A stretch of 64,000 nt of DNA from DASUPK01 sp963743575. Its GTDB lineage: Bacteria > Actinomycetota > Thermoleophilia > Solirubrobacterales > 70-9. Of the stretch, positions 24,405 to 42,526 are shown piece by piece. The position numbers and the translations under genes are program-made. The stretch covers positions 558,001-622,000 of the forward strand of contig CAVUQC010000007.1 of the NCBI GenBank assembly GCA_963743575.1, given 5' to 3'. The notes below the pieces were generated by a model. It saw nothing but the letters and a program-made list of their open reading frames with translations. It did no database searches and was not told the origin of the DNA. Position 1 is the stretch's first letter. Every line of letters begins with the position of its first letter.

Positions 24405-24438
24405 AGGGCGCCGCCCTGTGTAGCTAGGGCCGCGCCCT
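24405..24438 (-). promoter_or_regulatory. Stable hairpin in the rpsJ leader
   Basis: AGGGCGC and GCGCCCT (24405-24411 and 24432-24438) pair, then after a C-C mismatch GCCCT and AGGGC pair, leaving an eight-base loop. It lies 50-84 bases upstream of the rpsJ start. It may be part of the S10-operon leader or a processing signal; no T-run follows, so a terminator role is not clear. Confidence 0.45.
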
Positions 24439-24496
24439 GGTCGTATGTCTGACAGTTGTCTTGGCCCTTTGCCCTTGTGGGAGGGCCTTACTACGA

Positions 24497-24520
24497 ACGG
24501 GCCCCCGGACGGGGGCCCGT
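24497..24520 (-). terminator. Terminator hairpin after tuf
   Basis: A perfect 10-bp stem, ACGGGCCCCC and GGGGGCCCGT with a four-base loop, begins six bases beyond the tuf stop codon. There is no U-tract, as is common for hairpin terminators of GC-rich actinobacteria. It separates tuf from the S10 operon. Confidence 0.7.
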
Positions 24521-24525
24521 CACAG

Positions 24526-25710
<1,185 letters not shown>

Positions 25711-25794
25711 CTCGCTCCTTTGGGGGTCTAGTTGGTGTCTGTAAGTGGGTTTTGAGAAAAGTGGTTCGGTTGCTGACCAACCTGGGGAATATAG

Positions 25795-27909
<2,115 letters not shown>

Positions 27910-27977
27910 GATCCTGTCCGGTCGTACTGGCGTGAGGGAGATGCGGAACGGCTAGTCTGAGTCCGGTATTCGCGCAG

Positions 27978-27998
27978 AAAAAAAGGCCCTTACGGGCC
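27978..27998 (-). terminator. Rho-independent terminator in the fusA leader (possible attenuator)
   Basis: On the minus strand GGCCC-GTAA-GGGCC is followed by seven T residues, an excellent intrinsic terminator, ending about 70 bases before the fusA start. It is preceded by a smaller hairpin (GAGACGC-TTT-GCGCTC). The only minus-strand gene for which it makes sense is fusA itself, so conditional termination is inferred. Confidence 0.7.
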
Positions 27999-28106
27999 AG
28001 AGCGCAAAGCGTCTCTTCGACCCGAACTTCTCCTATGTCGCGCCGTTCTCCATTGAAACGGTTAACGCCCACGAGAGCCTCTGGGGGCACCCCCGAGCGA
28101 CGGACG

Positions 28107-28134
28107 ATGATAGCAGCGGTCCGCTGGCTTTCAG
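28107..28134 (-). promoter_or_regulatory. Candidate fusA promoter
   Basis: CTGAAA, a 16-base spacer and TATCAT on the minus strand, about 200 bases upstream of fusA. A transcript from here would include the terminator at 27978-27998. The -35 match is only partial and the site overlaps the promoter region of the divergent membrane-protein gene. Confidence 0.35.
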
Positions 28135-28147
28135 GCAGGAAACACGC

Positions 28148-29008
28148 ATGAGCCCCGCCCGCCGACGGCGGCCCTCCGGTCGCGTCAGGGAGCTCACCGA
28201 GCGCACCCGTCGCGAGGGCCGCGAGCTCTCCCGCAGACGGCGTGCCGAGGCGCGACGGCTCGGCCCCGTGTTCGCGCCCGTCGGTCGCTTCGCGAGCTGG
28301 ATCGCCCCCCGCATCACCGGAGCGCTCATGTTCGGCATCAAGCTGTTCGCCGCCCTGATCGCGCTGCTGGCCGAGCTGGGTGCCGTGGGTGGGCGCTGGC
28401 TCGTCGAGCGCACCAGGAGGCTGGGGAGCGCAGTGGCGCGCGGCGCGCGGCGCCATGTCACGCCGCTCTCCACGGTCGCCTTCGTCGGGATCGCGGCCGC
28501 GGTCGGTCTCGGGATCTCCCAATTCTTCGACTACCACGGCGTGGCCGTCGACGCCCCGAACTACGCGGGCTCGGTCGGGGCGACCGCGCCCGCGCCCCTC
28601 GTCGGGACGGAGAGCGCGGGGAGCGCCCACCTCTGGGTGCTCATCCCGGTCGCGGTTGCCGCCGTAGTACTGATCATCGGAGCATTCGCGGGCGACAGGC
28701 GGCTTGCCGGCGCGGTGGCCCTCTGCGGCCTCGTGGGCCTGGCGGTCGCGCTCGCGATCGACCTTCCGCAGGGCCTTGACGCCGGCCGGCCCGGACTGGC
28801 CTTCAGCGGCTCCCAGGCCGAGTTGCTGCAGGGATTCTGGGCCGAGATCGCCTGCTCCGCCGTACTGGTTCTTTGCGGCGGCCTCCTCGCCCATTACTCT
28901 CGCGGCATGGCCCCAGCGAGGAGAGGGCGGTCGGAGCGGGTCGCTGCGCGGAACCGGACGAGCCGCAAGGACGGCGGGATCTCGCCCGGCCTGCAGACGG
29001 AGTCATGA
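28148..29008 (+). CDS. Membrane protein of unknown function (pair member 1)
   Basis: A 286-residue protein. An Arg-rich N-terminus (RRRRPSGRVRELTERTRREG) and a hydrophobic segment near 58-78 lead to a four-helix module at ~105-265: TM, SQFFDYHGVAVDAPNY, extracytoplasmic loop, two TMs, IDLPQGLD, loop, GFWAEI and TM. The second gene has the same module (SQFTD, GDLPK, GFWLEL), so the two share ancestry. It ends with an ATGA overlap with that gene. Family unknown to me. Confidence 0.75.
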   Translation: MSPARRRRPSGRVRELTERTRREGRELSRRRRAEARRLGPVFAPVGRFASWIAPRITGALMFGIKLFAALIALLAELGAVGGRWLVERTRRLGSAVARGARRHVTPLSTVAFVGIAAAVGLGISQFFDYHGVAVDAPNYAGSVGATAPAPLVGTESAGSAHLWVLIPVAVAAVVLIIGAFAGDRRLAGAVALCGLVGLAVALAIDLPQGLDAGRPGLAFSGSQAELLQGFWAEIACSAVLVLCGGLLAHYSRGMAPARRGRSERVAARNRTSRKDGGISPGLQTES

Positions 29009-29550
29009 GCAGGCTCCCGCGCACGGAGACGCTTCTCGTCCTCGCCTGCGCCGCCGCCGCCGCGATGCTCGGCGTCTCGCAGTTCACCGACATCTTCCAT
29101 CTGACCCCGCCGGGCGGTGAGGCGCTGAAGGCGATCAAGGCCTCCGACCAGCACGGTTACGCGACCCTCGTCCTGGCGGTCTTCGCCCTGATCCTCCTCG
29201 TGATCGCGATGGCGGCACGCGGCGAACAGCTCGGCCAGGTCGCCGCGGTTGCGATCGCCGTCTGCGGAGTGGTCGCCCTGCTGATCTTCCTGATCGGCGA
29301 CCTCCCGAAGGTCAACAACGTCGGGACCCTCGACGACCCGCGCCAGTCCTTCATCGACGCGGAGGCGAAGCCCGTCGCAGGCTTCTGGCTCGAACTGATC
29401 GGCGCCCTGGTGTTGACGGTCTGCGGGGCGGCCCTGGCGACCATGCGACCCGACCGTACCGAGCAGACCGAGGTCCACGGCGGCCGCACCCACGAGAGCA
29501 GCGTCGCCGAGCCCGCGACTCCCCACCTGGAACGCACGCGCGGCGACTAG
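29005..29550 (+). CDS. Membrane protein of unknown function (pair member 2)
   Basis: A 181-residue four-helix membrane protein starting at the ATG of an ATGA overlap with the preceding gene, hence translationally coupled. It consists almost only of the shared module: TM1, GVSQFTDIFHLTPPGGE, loop with HGY, TM2-TM3, IGDLPKVNNVGTLDD, GFWLELIGALVL (TM4), then a polar tail. The periplasmic loops keep SQF-D, DLP and GFW-E. With pair member 1 it probably forms a heteromeric complex (inference). Confidence 0.78.
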   Translation: MSRLPRTETLLVLACAAAAAMLGVSQFTDIFHLTPPGGEALKAIKASDQHGYATLVLAVFALILLVIAMAARGEQLGQVAAVAIAVCGVVALLIFLIGDLPKVNNVGTLDDPRQSFIDAEAKPVAGFWLELIGALVLTVCGAALATMRPDRTEQTEVHGGRTHESSVAEPATPHLERTRGD

Positions 29551-29593
29551 CTCGTCCCGTCCCGCGAAAGGCCGCGAAAACCAAGCAGCTCTA

Positions 29594-29711
29594 GGACGAT
29601 GCTCGCCGGAGGACGGCTTCGCCATCAGATCGCGGCCACAAGCGGCCGCCCGGCATAAGTCGCTCCGGGCTTTCGCCCTTCGCTCCAATAAGCAGCGGCC
29701 TGGTGGCCGCT
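29594..29711. other. Palindrome-rich spacer downstream of rpsG
   Basis: This gap between two converging genes holds several inverted repeats: AGCGGCC-TGGT-GGCCGCT (29694-29711, reaching into the rpsG stop codon), GGGC-TTTC-GCCC (29667-29678), GCCCGG/CCGGGC (29648-29653 with 29665-29670) and GCGGCCAC/GTGGCCGC (29632-29639 with 29703-29710). Some may terminate rpsG transcription. It also contains an 18-base piece of the ribosomal coding repeat. Confidence 0.55.
29612..29629. repeat. Orphan fragment of the coding repeat module
   Basis: GACGGCTTCGCCATCAGA is identical to 14700-14717 in the rpsE tail but lies outside any gene, 81 bases beyond the rpsG stop. An 18-base exact match by chance within a 64-kb window is very unlikely, though only this piece is shared. 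Confidence 0.55.
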
Positions 29712-30180
29712 ACCAGCGGTAGTGCGCGAAGGCCTTGTTGGCCTGAGCCATGCGGTAGATGTCGTCCTTGCGCTTCCAGGCGTTGCCCTGCTGCTTGGAC
29801 GCATCCAAGATCTCGTTGGCCAGGCGCTCGGCCATCGACTTCTCGCCCCTGGCCCGCGCGAACTCGACGAGCCAGCGCACGGCGAGCGTGCGGGCCCGGC
29901 GGGCGGGCACTTCGACCGGCACCTGGTAGGTGGCGCCGCCGACACGGCGTGAGCGAACCTCGAGCACCGGGGTCAGCTGCTTGATCGCGCCCTCGAGCTC
30001 CTCGACCGGGTTGTTCCCGGTGCGCTCGCCGACCAGGGCGAGAGCGTCATAGGTGATCGTCTCGGCGACCGACTTCTTGCCGTCGCTCATCACCTTGTTG
30101 ATCACCTGCTGCACGATGCGGCTCCGGTAGACGGAGTCCGGCTCGAGCAGGCGGATGGTGGCCTGGTTGCGGCGCGGCAT
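29710..30180 (-). CDS. rpsG: 30S ribosomal protein S7
   Basis: A 156-residue head assembly protein: MPRRNQATIRLLEPDSVYRS, PVLEVRSRRVGGATYQVPVE and RWLVEFARARGEKSMAERLA. Its start abuts the rpsL stop (30181). Normally followed by fusA; here a palindromic spacer and two opposite-strand genes follow. Confidence 0.98.
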   Translation of the reverse strand: MPRRNQATIRLLEPDSVYRSRIVQQVINKVMSDGKKSVAETITYDALALVGERTGNNPVEELEGAIKQLTPVLEVRSRRVGGATYQVPVEVPARRARTLAVRWLVEFARARGEKSMAERLANEILDASKQQGNAWKRKDDIYRMAQANKAFAHYRW

Positions 30181-30576
30181 CTACGAAGCCTTGACGCCGT
30201 ACAGCGAACGGCCCTGCTTGCGGTCGGAGACGCCGGCGGCGTCGAGAGCCCCGCGGACCACCTTGTAGCGGACGCCCGGGAGGTCCTTGACTCGCCCACC
30301 CCTGACCAGGACCACGGAGTGCTCCTGGAGGTTGTGACCCTCGCCCGGGATGTAGCTCGTCACCTCGAGACCGTTCGTGAGTCGAACCCTGGCGATCTTC
30401 CGAAGCGCCGAGTTCGGCTTCTTCGGGGTGACCGTGGCGACGCGGGTGCAGACGCCACGTCGCTGCGGAGCGGCTACGCGCTTCTTGCGACCCTGGCCCG
30501 ACTTCAGGCCCGGCGTCGACATCTTCTTCTTCTTGTGGGTTCGTCCCTTGCGGACGAGCTGATTGGTGTTGGGCAT
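30181..30576 (-). CDS. rpsL: 30S ribosomal protein S12
   Basis: A 131-residue decoding-centre protein: MPNTNQLVRKGRT, GVCTRVATVTPKKPNSALRK and NLQEHSVVLVRGGRVKDLPG. The streptomycin-relevant lysines in TPKKPNS and GGRVKDLPG are wild type. An insertion of about ten residues (THKKKKMSTPGLKSGQG) near the N-terminus is like that in many non-enteric bacteria. The ATG at 30576 is used; only 35 bp separate it from the divergent HAD gene. Confidence 0.97.
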   Translation of the reverse strand: MPNTNQLVRKGRTHKKKKMSTPGLKSGQGRKKRVAAPQRRGVCTRVATVTPKKPNSALRKIARVRLTNGLEVTSYIPGEGHNLQEHSVVLVRGGRVKDLPGVRYKVVRGALDAAGVSDRKQGRSLYGVKAS

Positions 30577-30611
30577 CGGGCGAGCATGGTAGCCAAATAC
30601 CCTTCTCGCGC

Positions 30612-31154
30612 ATGCCCATCCGCAAGAAGAACAAAAAGAGCGATGCACCCGTGCTCGCCATCGACATAGACGGGGTGATCAGCCTGTTCGGCTTCGACCA
30701 GGCCGAGCCCGGCCGCATCCGCCCGGACGACGCTCCGGGGGAGTTCCACCTGATCGACGGGATGCTCCACTGCATCGCACTCGAGACGGGGCCGTGGCTG
30801 AACCGCCTGGCCGGCAGCTACGAGCTGATCTGGGCCAGCGGCTGGGAGGACCGGGCCAACGATCACCTTCCGAACATCCTCGGCGTGCCAGAGCTCCCCT
30901 ACCTGACCTTCGACGGGCGAGCACGCTTTGGAACCGCCCACTGGAAGCTGGAGGCGCTCGACGAGTACGCCGGCACGCGGCCGCTTGCCTGGATCGACGA
31001 CAGCCTCGACGTCAGCTGCTACGAGTGGTCCGAGAACCGCTCTGCCCCCACCCTGCTCGTCCCGACCGAGTCCGACGTCGGCCTCCTCGAGGCCCACGTC
31101 GACTCCATCGAGGGCTGGGCCAAGGACGCATTCGACATGCCTGATCGGGGGTAG
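30612..31154 (+). CDS. HAD-superfamily domain protein
   Basis: A 180-residue protein with the haloacid dehalogenase motif I AIDIDGV (Asp18, Asp20), LIWASGWEDRAN (motif II region with the TSG-like ASG) and PLAWIDDSLD (motif IV acidic pair). This resembles the small HAD domains annotated with RNA-repair-like proteins in actinobacteria; a phosphatase activity is likely but the substrate unknown. It diverges from rpsL with only 35 bp between the starts. Confidence 0.75.
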   Translation: MPIRKKNKKSDAPVLAIDIDGVISLFGFDQAEPGRIRPDDAPGEFHLIDGMLHCIALETGPWLNRLAGSYELIWASGWEDRANDHLPNILGVPELPYLTFDGRARFGTAHWKLEALDEYAGTRPLAWIDDSLDVSCYEWSENRSAPTLLVPTESDVGLLEAHVDSIEGWAKDAFDMPDRG

Positions 31155-31164
31155 ACTCGGCGCG

Positions 31165-31485
31165 ATGGGAGAGGTGGTGCCGATCATCTTCTTGGCCGTG
31201 ATCCTGAAGATCCCGGTCCTCTACGGCATGTGGCTGATCTACTGGGCCGTGAAGGCCGAGCCCGAGCTCGAGGACCTGGGGGACGAAGCCGACGATCACA
31301 GCTTCCGCCGCTTCCGTCGTAGCCCGACGAAGCCAAAGGGCCCACGCCGTGGACCACACGGCGGTGCCGCCGAGGCCCAACCCGATTGTCCGCCGGGCGG
31401 CCGCAAGAGAACTCCGATAGAGCCAAGAGTGGCCCCCGGCATGGCCGCGCACGAACGCCGAGAGCACACCCCGGCGGGTAGCTAG
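31165..31485 (+). CDS. Small membrane-anchored protein, function unknown
   Basis: A 106-residue protein with one N-terminal hydrophobic helix (VVPIIFLAVILKIPVLYGMW), an acidic stretch (AEPELEDLGDEADD) and a basic Pro/Gly/Arg-rich tail. It starts ten bases after the HAD gene and is probably co-transcribed. The C-terminal part is low complexity and may be disordered. Confidence 0.6.
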   Translation: MGEVVPIIFLAVILKIPVLYGMWLIYWAVKAEPELEDLGDEADDHSFRRFRRSPTKPKGPRRGPHGGAAEAQPDCPPGGRKRTPIEPRVAPGMAAHERREHTPAGS

Positions 31486-31516
31486 CACCGACAACGACAA
31501 CACAGGAGGAACCGAC

Positions 31517-31900
31517 ATGGGTCAGCCCGTGGTGCATTTCGAGGTGGTCGGCAAGGACGCGAAGAAGCTCCGGGACTTCTACGGCGAGCTCGCCGGCTGG
31601 AAGTTCGAAGTCTTCGAGGGCGGCCCGACCGACTACGGCATGGTCTCCCGCGAGGGCAACACGAACGCCGACGGAGTCGGCATCGGCGGAGGTGTGGGCG
31701 ACGGCCCCGAGGGCTACGAGGGCCACGTCACCTTCTACATCGAAGTCCCGGACGTGGGAGCGTCACTGGAGCAGGCCGAGAAGCTCGGCGGCACGAAGCT
31801 GATGGGCCCGGACAGCCCGATGGAGGGCCTGACGATCGGCCTCTTCTCAGACCCAGAAGGCCACGTGGTCGGCCTGGTGCAAGAGCAGTCCAGCTCCTGA
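31517..31900 (+). CDS. VOC (glyoxalase/bleomycin resistance) family protein
   Basis: A 127-residue vicinal-oxygen-chelate fold protein: VVHFEVVGKDAKKLRDFYGE at the start, EVPDVGASLEQAEKLGG in the second half and FSDPEGHVVGLVQ at the end. His8 and a C-terminal Glu/His region are potential metal ligands. A ribosome site (GGAGGA) precedes the ATG. The substrate cannot be deduced. Confidence 0.85.
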   Translation: MGQPVVHFEVVGKDAKKLRDFYGELAGWKFEVFEGGPTDYGMVSREGNTNADGVGIGGGVGDGPEGYEGHVTFYIEVPDVGASLEQAEKLGGTKLMGPDSPMEGLTIGLFSDPEGHVVGLVQEQSSS

Positions 31901-31930
31901 GGACGGTGCCTGAGACGCAGCGGTAGCTCG

Positions 31931-31950
31931 GGCGGGTGGCGCCGCCCGCC
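31931..31950. terminator. Palindrome between the VOC gene and rpoC
   Basis: GGCGGGTGGC and GCCGCCCGCC form a 20-base near-perfect palindrome (one mismatched pair) between two converging genes, 13 bases beyond the rpoC stop. A bidirectional terminator is likely; the tight loop and lack of T-run lower certainty. Confidence 0.5.
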
Positions 31951-31963
31951 TAACGCTTAGTCC

Positions 31964-39603
<7,640 letters not shown>

Positions 39604-39687
39604 CTCGGCGACTCCTCAAAGTATTAGAAGGCTTGTGAGACCGCGCAAGAATCAGGCAGCAGGGCTCACCGGGCGCGCGAACCGTGC

Positions 39688-39716
39688 ATAGTAACGCACG
39701 GCAACCTTTTGGTCAA
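39688..39716 (-). promoter_or_regulatory. Sigma70-type promoter of rpoBC
   Basis: TTGACC (39711-39716), a 17-base spacer and TACTAT (39688-39693) on the minus strand, five of six consensus matches for each hexamer. The transcript would start about 75-80 bases before the rpoB TTG codon. It sits in the 194-bp rplL-rpoB gap, so rpoBC can be expressed independently of rplJL. Confidence 0.8.
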
Positions 39717-39797
39717 GGGTCGCTAACACGCCCCGGGGGGCAGGTGCCGGGATCTTACTCCCAATCTGGGCGGTTTGGAGCAGTTTGTGACTCGTTG

Positions 39798-40178
39798 CTA
39801 CTTGATCTCGGCGGTGCCGCCGGCCTCTTCGATCTCCTTGAGCAGGCCCTCGGCCTCCTCGCGCTCGATCGCCTCCTTGACGGGCTTGGGAGCCTCGTCG
39901 ACGAGGGCCTTGGCCTCCTTCAGGCCGAGTCCGGTGGCGGCGCGCACGACCTTGATCACGCCGATCTTCTTGTCGCCGGAACCGGTCAGGACGAGGTCAA
40001 CCGTCCCCGACTCCTCCTCGCCCGCACCGTCAGCCGGCCCTCCCGCTGCGGGGGCTGCGGCTGCGACGGCAGTCGCGGAGACGCCGAATTCCTCTTCGAG
40101 CGCCTTGATGCGCTCCGAAAGCTCCAAAACCGAGATGCCCTTGAGCTCCTCGATCCAGTCTTGTGTGGTGGTGGCCAT
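39798..40178 (-). CDS. rplL: 50S ribosomal protein L7/L12
   Basis: A 126-residue stalk protein: N-terminal dimerisation segment ISVLELSERIKALEEEFGVS, an Ala/Gly-rich hinge (AAAAPAAGGPADGAG) and the factor-binding C-terminal domain (KKIGVIKVVRAATGLGLKEA). Start abuts the rplJ stop. Multiple dimers would bind the C-terminal helix of L10. Confidence 0.98.
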   Translation of the reverse strand: MATTTQDWIEELKGISVLELSERIKALEEEFGVSATAVAAAAPAAGGPADGAGEEESGTVDLVLTGSGDKKIGVIKVVRAATGLGLKEAKALVDEAPKPVKEAIEREEAEGLLKEIEEAGGTAEIK

Positions 40179-41072
40179 CTACTCGCTGTCCTCCTTGTTC
40201 TCGTCAGAGTCTTCTGAAGTTTCTTCCGCCGGCTCTTCGCCGATATCGGCGTCGCCCTCTCCGGTCTCGGCGGGCTCGTCCTGGCCGGCGTCCTCGCCCT
40301 CGGGTGCCTGCTCCTCAGAGCTCTCCTCCGGTGATTCGGTGGGCTCGGGGTCTGGGTCGGGCTGCTCGGCGGCCGCTTCCTCCGGAGTTTCCGGAGCTTC
40401 GGCTTCGCCATCAGAAGGCGCGTCCTCGCCGTCGCCGGCCTCATCACCGGAACCTTCGGTATCGGCGGCGGCTGCGGGCGCACCATCCTCCTTGGGCGCC
40501 TCTTCCTGAGACGGCTTCTCTTCCTCGGCTGGGGCTTCGGCCGGTGCCTCACCGGTGACCAGGCCCTGCTCGGCGATCTGGCCGAGCTGGAGGGCCAGGC
40601 CCTGGACCATCGAGCCGAGGCCGCGGACCAAGCCCGTGATCGGGCTCGCCACGATCCCGGCGAGCTGTGCGTTGAGCGCGTCGCGGCCGGGCAGGCGGGC
40701 GATCGCCGTGAACGAGTCGGGGTCGAGCGCCTCTCCGTCCATCAATCCGCCCTTGTAGGAGAGCAGCTCCCACTCGGAGCCGAGGCGGTTGAGCGTCTTC
40801 GCGGCCAGGGCAGCGTCACCCTTGACGAGCGCCAGAGCCGTCGGGCCGGTCAGGAAGTCCTTGATGCCGTCGGTCCCCGCCTCATCCGCCGCCCGGAGGG
40901 TGAGGCGGTTCTTGACGATCCGGAAGCGGGCGTCGGCGTCGCGCAGGCTGGCGCGGAGCTCGGCGGCCTGCGGCACGCTGATGCCGCGGTAGTCCACGGC
41001 GAAGATCGCCGTCGAATCCTTGAGGTCCGAGGCGAGCTCGTCGACCACTGCTGTTTTCTGTTCTCTGTCCAT
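40179..41072 (-). CDS. rplJ: 50S ribosomal protein L10 with long acidic C-terminal extension
   Basis: A 297-residue L10; usual is ~165-180. The core (1-~172) has MDREQKTAVVDELASDL, FAVDYRGISVPQAAELR and the L7/L12-binding helix GLGSMVQGLALQLGQIAEQG. Residues ~175-297 are Glu/Pro/Ala/Asp repeats; 193-223 form the module shared with S5, and the rest resembles the S17 extension (EEAPKED, DPDPEPTESPEESSEEQAPE). The start ATG at 41072 lies downstream of an attenuator-like leader. Confidence 0.95.
   Translation of the reverse strand: MDREQKTAVVDELASDLKDSTAIFAVDYRGISVPQAAELRASLRDADARFRIVKNRLTLRAADEAGTDGIKDFLTGPTALALVKGDAALAAKTLNRLGSEWELLSYKGGLMDGEALDPDSFTAIARLPGRDALNAQLAGIVASPITGLVRGLGSMVQGLALQLGQIAEQGLVTGEAPAEAPAEEEKPSQEEAPKEDGAPAAAADTEGSGDEAGDGEDAPSDGEAEAPETPEEAAAEQPDPDPEPTESPEESSEEQAPEGEDAGQDEPAETGEGDADIGEEPAEETSEDSDENKEDSE
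40401..40502 (-). repeat. Coding repeat module, copy in rplJ tail
   Basis: Gapless partner of 14703-14804 in rpsE; 93 of 102 bases are the same by hand alignment. Three of the nine differences cluster at 40485-40489. Since S5 and L10 are otherwise unrelated and the genes are 25 kb apart, the match reflects DNA duplication or conversion. Confidence 0.85.
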
Positions 41073-41241
41073 TTCTCTTTCGGCTGCGCCGCTCAGACCA
41101 AAGAAAAGACCCGCACGCAGGCGGGCCAGAGCTGGCGGTCGGAGACCGGATGACTCTCGCTCACCTGCGCCGGACTTCCGGATCTCCATATACGAAGAGT
41201 CCCGCCGACGGTCTGGGGCGGCATTGTTCGGGCGCGCAATG
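41073..41241 (-). promoter_or_regulatory. L10-type leader of rplJL
   Basis: The 169-bp untranslated segment between rplA and rplJ. Its distal part contains a CCCGC-CTGCGT-GCGGG hairpin (41110-41125) followed by TCTTTTCTTT, ending about 25 bases before the rplJ ATG. Rfam-type L10 leaders occupy this place, and in Bacillus L10 binding to the leader promotes termination. The L10-binding kink-turn was not verified here. Confidence 0.55.
41097..41125 (-). terminator. Attenuator terminator in the rplJ leader
   Basis: Five-base stem CCCGC/GCGGG with a six-base loop and a U-rich tail (UCUUUUCUUU) on the minus strand, within the untranslated leader of rplJ. Its place before, not after, a gene suggests attenuation. 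Confidence 0.6.
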
Positions 41242-42051
41242 TTAGGCGGTCGCCGGCTCCTCCGCTTCCTCCGTTCCGGCTCCCTCGGGGGCGTCGCCCG
41301 CCGGCGCCTCTGTGTCGCCGTCCTCGCTCGCCGTCGCCCCCGCGCCGATCATGATCTCGCCACGGCGGATGCGAGAGGAGTCGACCCGGATCCCGGGGCC
41401 CATCGTGGTCGTGACGGTGATCGAGATGATGTAGCGGCCCTTGGCGGCGGCCGGCTTCGCGCGGATGATCTCCTCGATCACCGCGGCGTAGTTCTCGAGC
41501 AGGTCCTCCTCGGAGAAGCTGGTTTTGCCGATGGCGAGGTGGACGATCGCCTGCCGGTCTGTCCGGTACTCGACCTTGCCGGCCTTGGCCTCGTCGACGG
41601 CCTTCGCGATGTCCTCGGTGACGGTCCCGACCTTGGGGTTCGGCATCTTGCCCTGCGGGCCGAGTACCCGCCCGAGCTTGCCGACCTTCGGCATCTGCGA
41701 GGGATGAGCGATCGCGACGTCGAAGTCGGTCCAGCCGCCCTCCACCTTCTCGGCGAGATCGTCGGAGCCGACGAAGTCGGCTCCGGCCTCGGTGGCCTGG
41801 CGAGCGACGTCGCCCTCGGCGAAGACGGCGATCGTGACGTTCTTGCCGAGGCCCTTGGGCAGGGCGAGGGTGCCGCGCAACTGCTCCTCGGCGTGGCGGA
41901 CGTTGACGCCGAGCCGGATGTGCAGCTCGACGGTCTGGTCGAAGTTCGCGGCCCCGGTCTCCTTGATCAGGTGGATCGCCTCCGCCGGCGGATACGCCTT
42001 GGTGCGGTCGATCTTCTCGTACGCGTTCCTATATCGCTTGCCGTGTGCCAC
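41242..42051 (-). CDS. rplA: 50S ribosomal protein L1 with short acidic tail
   Basis: A 269-residue L1: HGKRYRNAYEKIDRTKAYPP, GPQGKMPNPKVGTVTEDIAK and YIISITVTTTMGPGIRVDSS. About 35 extra C-terminal residues are acidic (SEDGDTEAPAGDAPEGAG then TEEAEEPATA). GTG start at 42051 preceded by AAGGAA nine bases upstream; the longer open frame would enter rplK. L1 forms the mobile stalk near the E site. Confidence 0.95.
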   Translation of the reverse strand: MAHGKRYRNAYEKIDRTKAYPPAEAIHLIKETGAANFDQTVELHIRLGVNVRHAEEQLRGTLALPKGLGKNVTIAVFAEGDVARQATEAGADFVGSDDLAEKVEGGWTDFDVAIAHPSQMPKVGKLGRVLGPQGKMPNPKVGTVTEDIAKAVDEAKAGKVEYRTDRQAIVHLAIGKTSFSEEDLLENYAAVIEEIIRAKPAAAKGRYIISITVTTTMGPGIRVDSSRIRRGEIMIGAGATASEDGDTEAPAGDAPEGAGTEEAEEPATA

Positions 42052-42088
42052 TAGCGCACGTTCCTTCGCGTTTCGCTCCGCTTCACGC

Positions 42089-42517
42089 TCAGAGCCCTTC
42101 CACCGTGACGCCCATGGAGCGGGCGGTGCCGGCGATGATCTTCGTCGCGGCATCGAGGTCGTTGGCGTTCAGGTCGGGCATCTTGCGCTCCGCGATCTGA
42201 CGCGCCTGGTCGACCGTGATCGAGCCGACCTTCTCCGAGTGCGGTTCCCCCGACCCCTTTTCGATTCCCGCGGCCTCCTTGATGAGGATCGCCGCCGGCG
42301 GGGTCTTGGTGATGAAGTCGAAGGATCGGTCCTCGTAGACCGTGATCTCGACGGGGATGATGGTGCCGGCGTCCTGCTGGGTCTGCGCGTTGAACGCCTT
42401 GCAGAACTCCATGATGTTGACGCCGTGCTGGCCCAGGGCAGGGCCGACCGGCGGCGCGGGGTTTGCGGCGCCGGCGGGAATCTGAAGCTTGATCTGGGTG
42501 AGGACCTTCTTGGCCAT
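42089..42517 (-). CDS. rplK: 50S ribosomal protein L11
   Basis: A 142-residue L11: PAGAANPAPPVGPALGQHGV, NIMEFCKAFNAQTQ and the C-terminal IIAGTARSMGVTVEGL. It forms the GTPase-associated centre with L10. Located 9 bp after nusG, in the universal nusG-rplK-rplA order. Confidence 0.98.
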   Translation of the reverse strand: MAKKVLTQIKLQIPAGAANPAPPVGPALGQHGVNIMEFCKAFNAQTQQDAGTIIPVEITVYEDRSFDFITKTPPAAILIKEAAGIEKGSGEPHSEKVGSITVDQARQIAERKMPDLNANDLDAATKIIAGTARSMGVTVEGL

Positions 42518-42526
42518 AGGCGCAGG

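Noticed and set aside
41110..41125. Hairpin before rplJ as terminator of rplA
   Set aside because: It could stop rplKA transcripts, but lying only ~25 bases from the rplJ start inside an L10-type leader it is better read as an attenuator; recorded as such.
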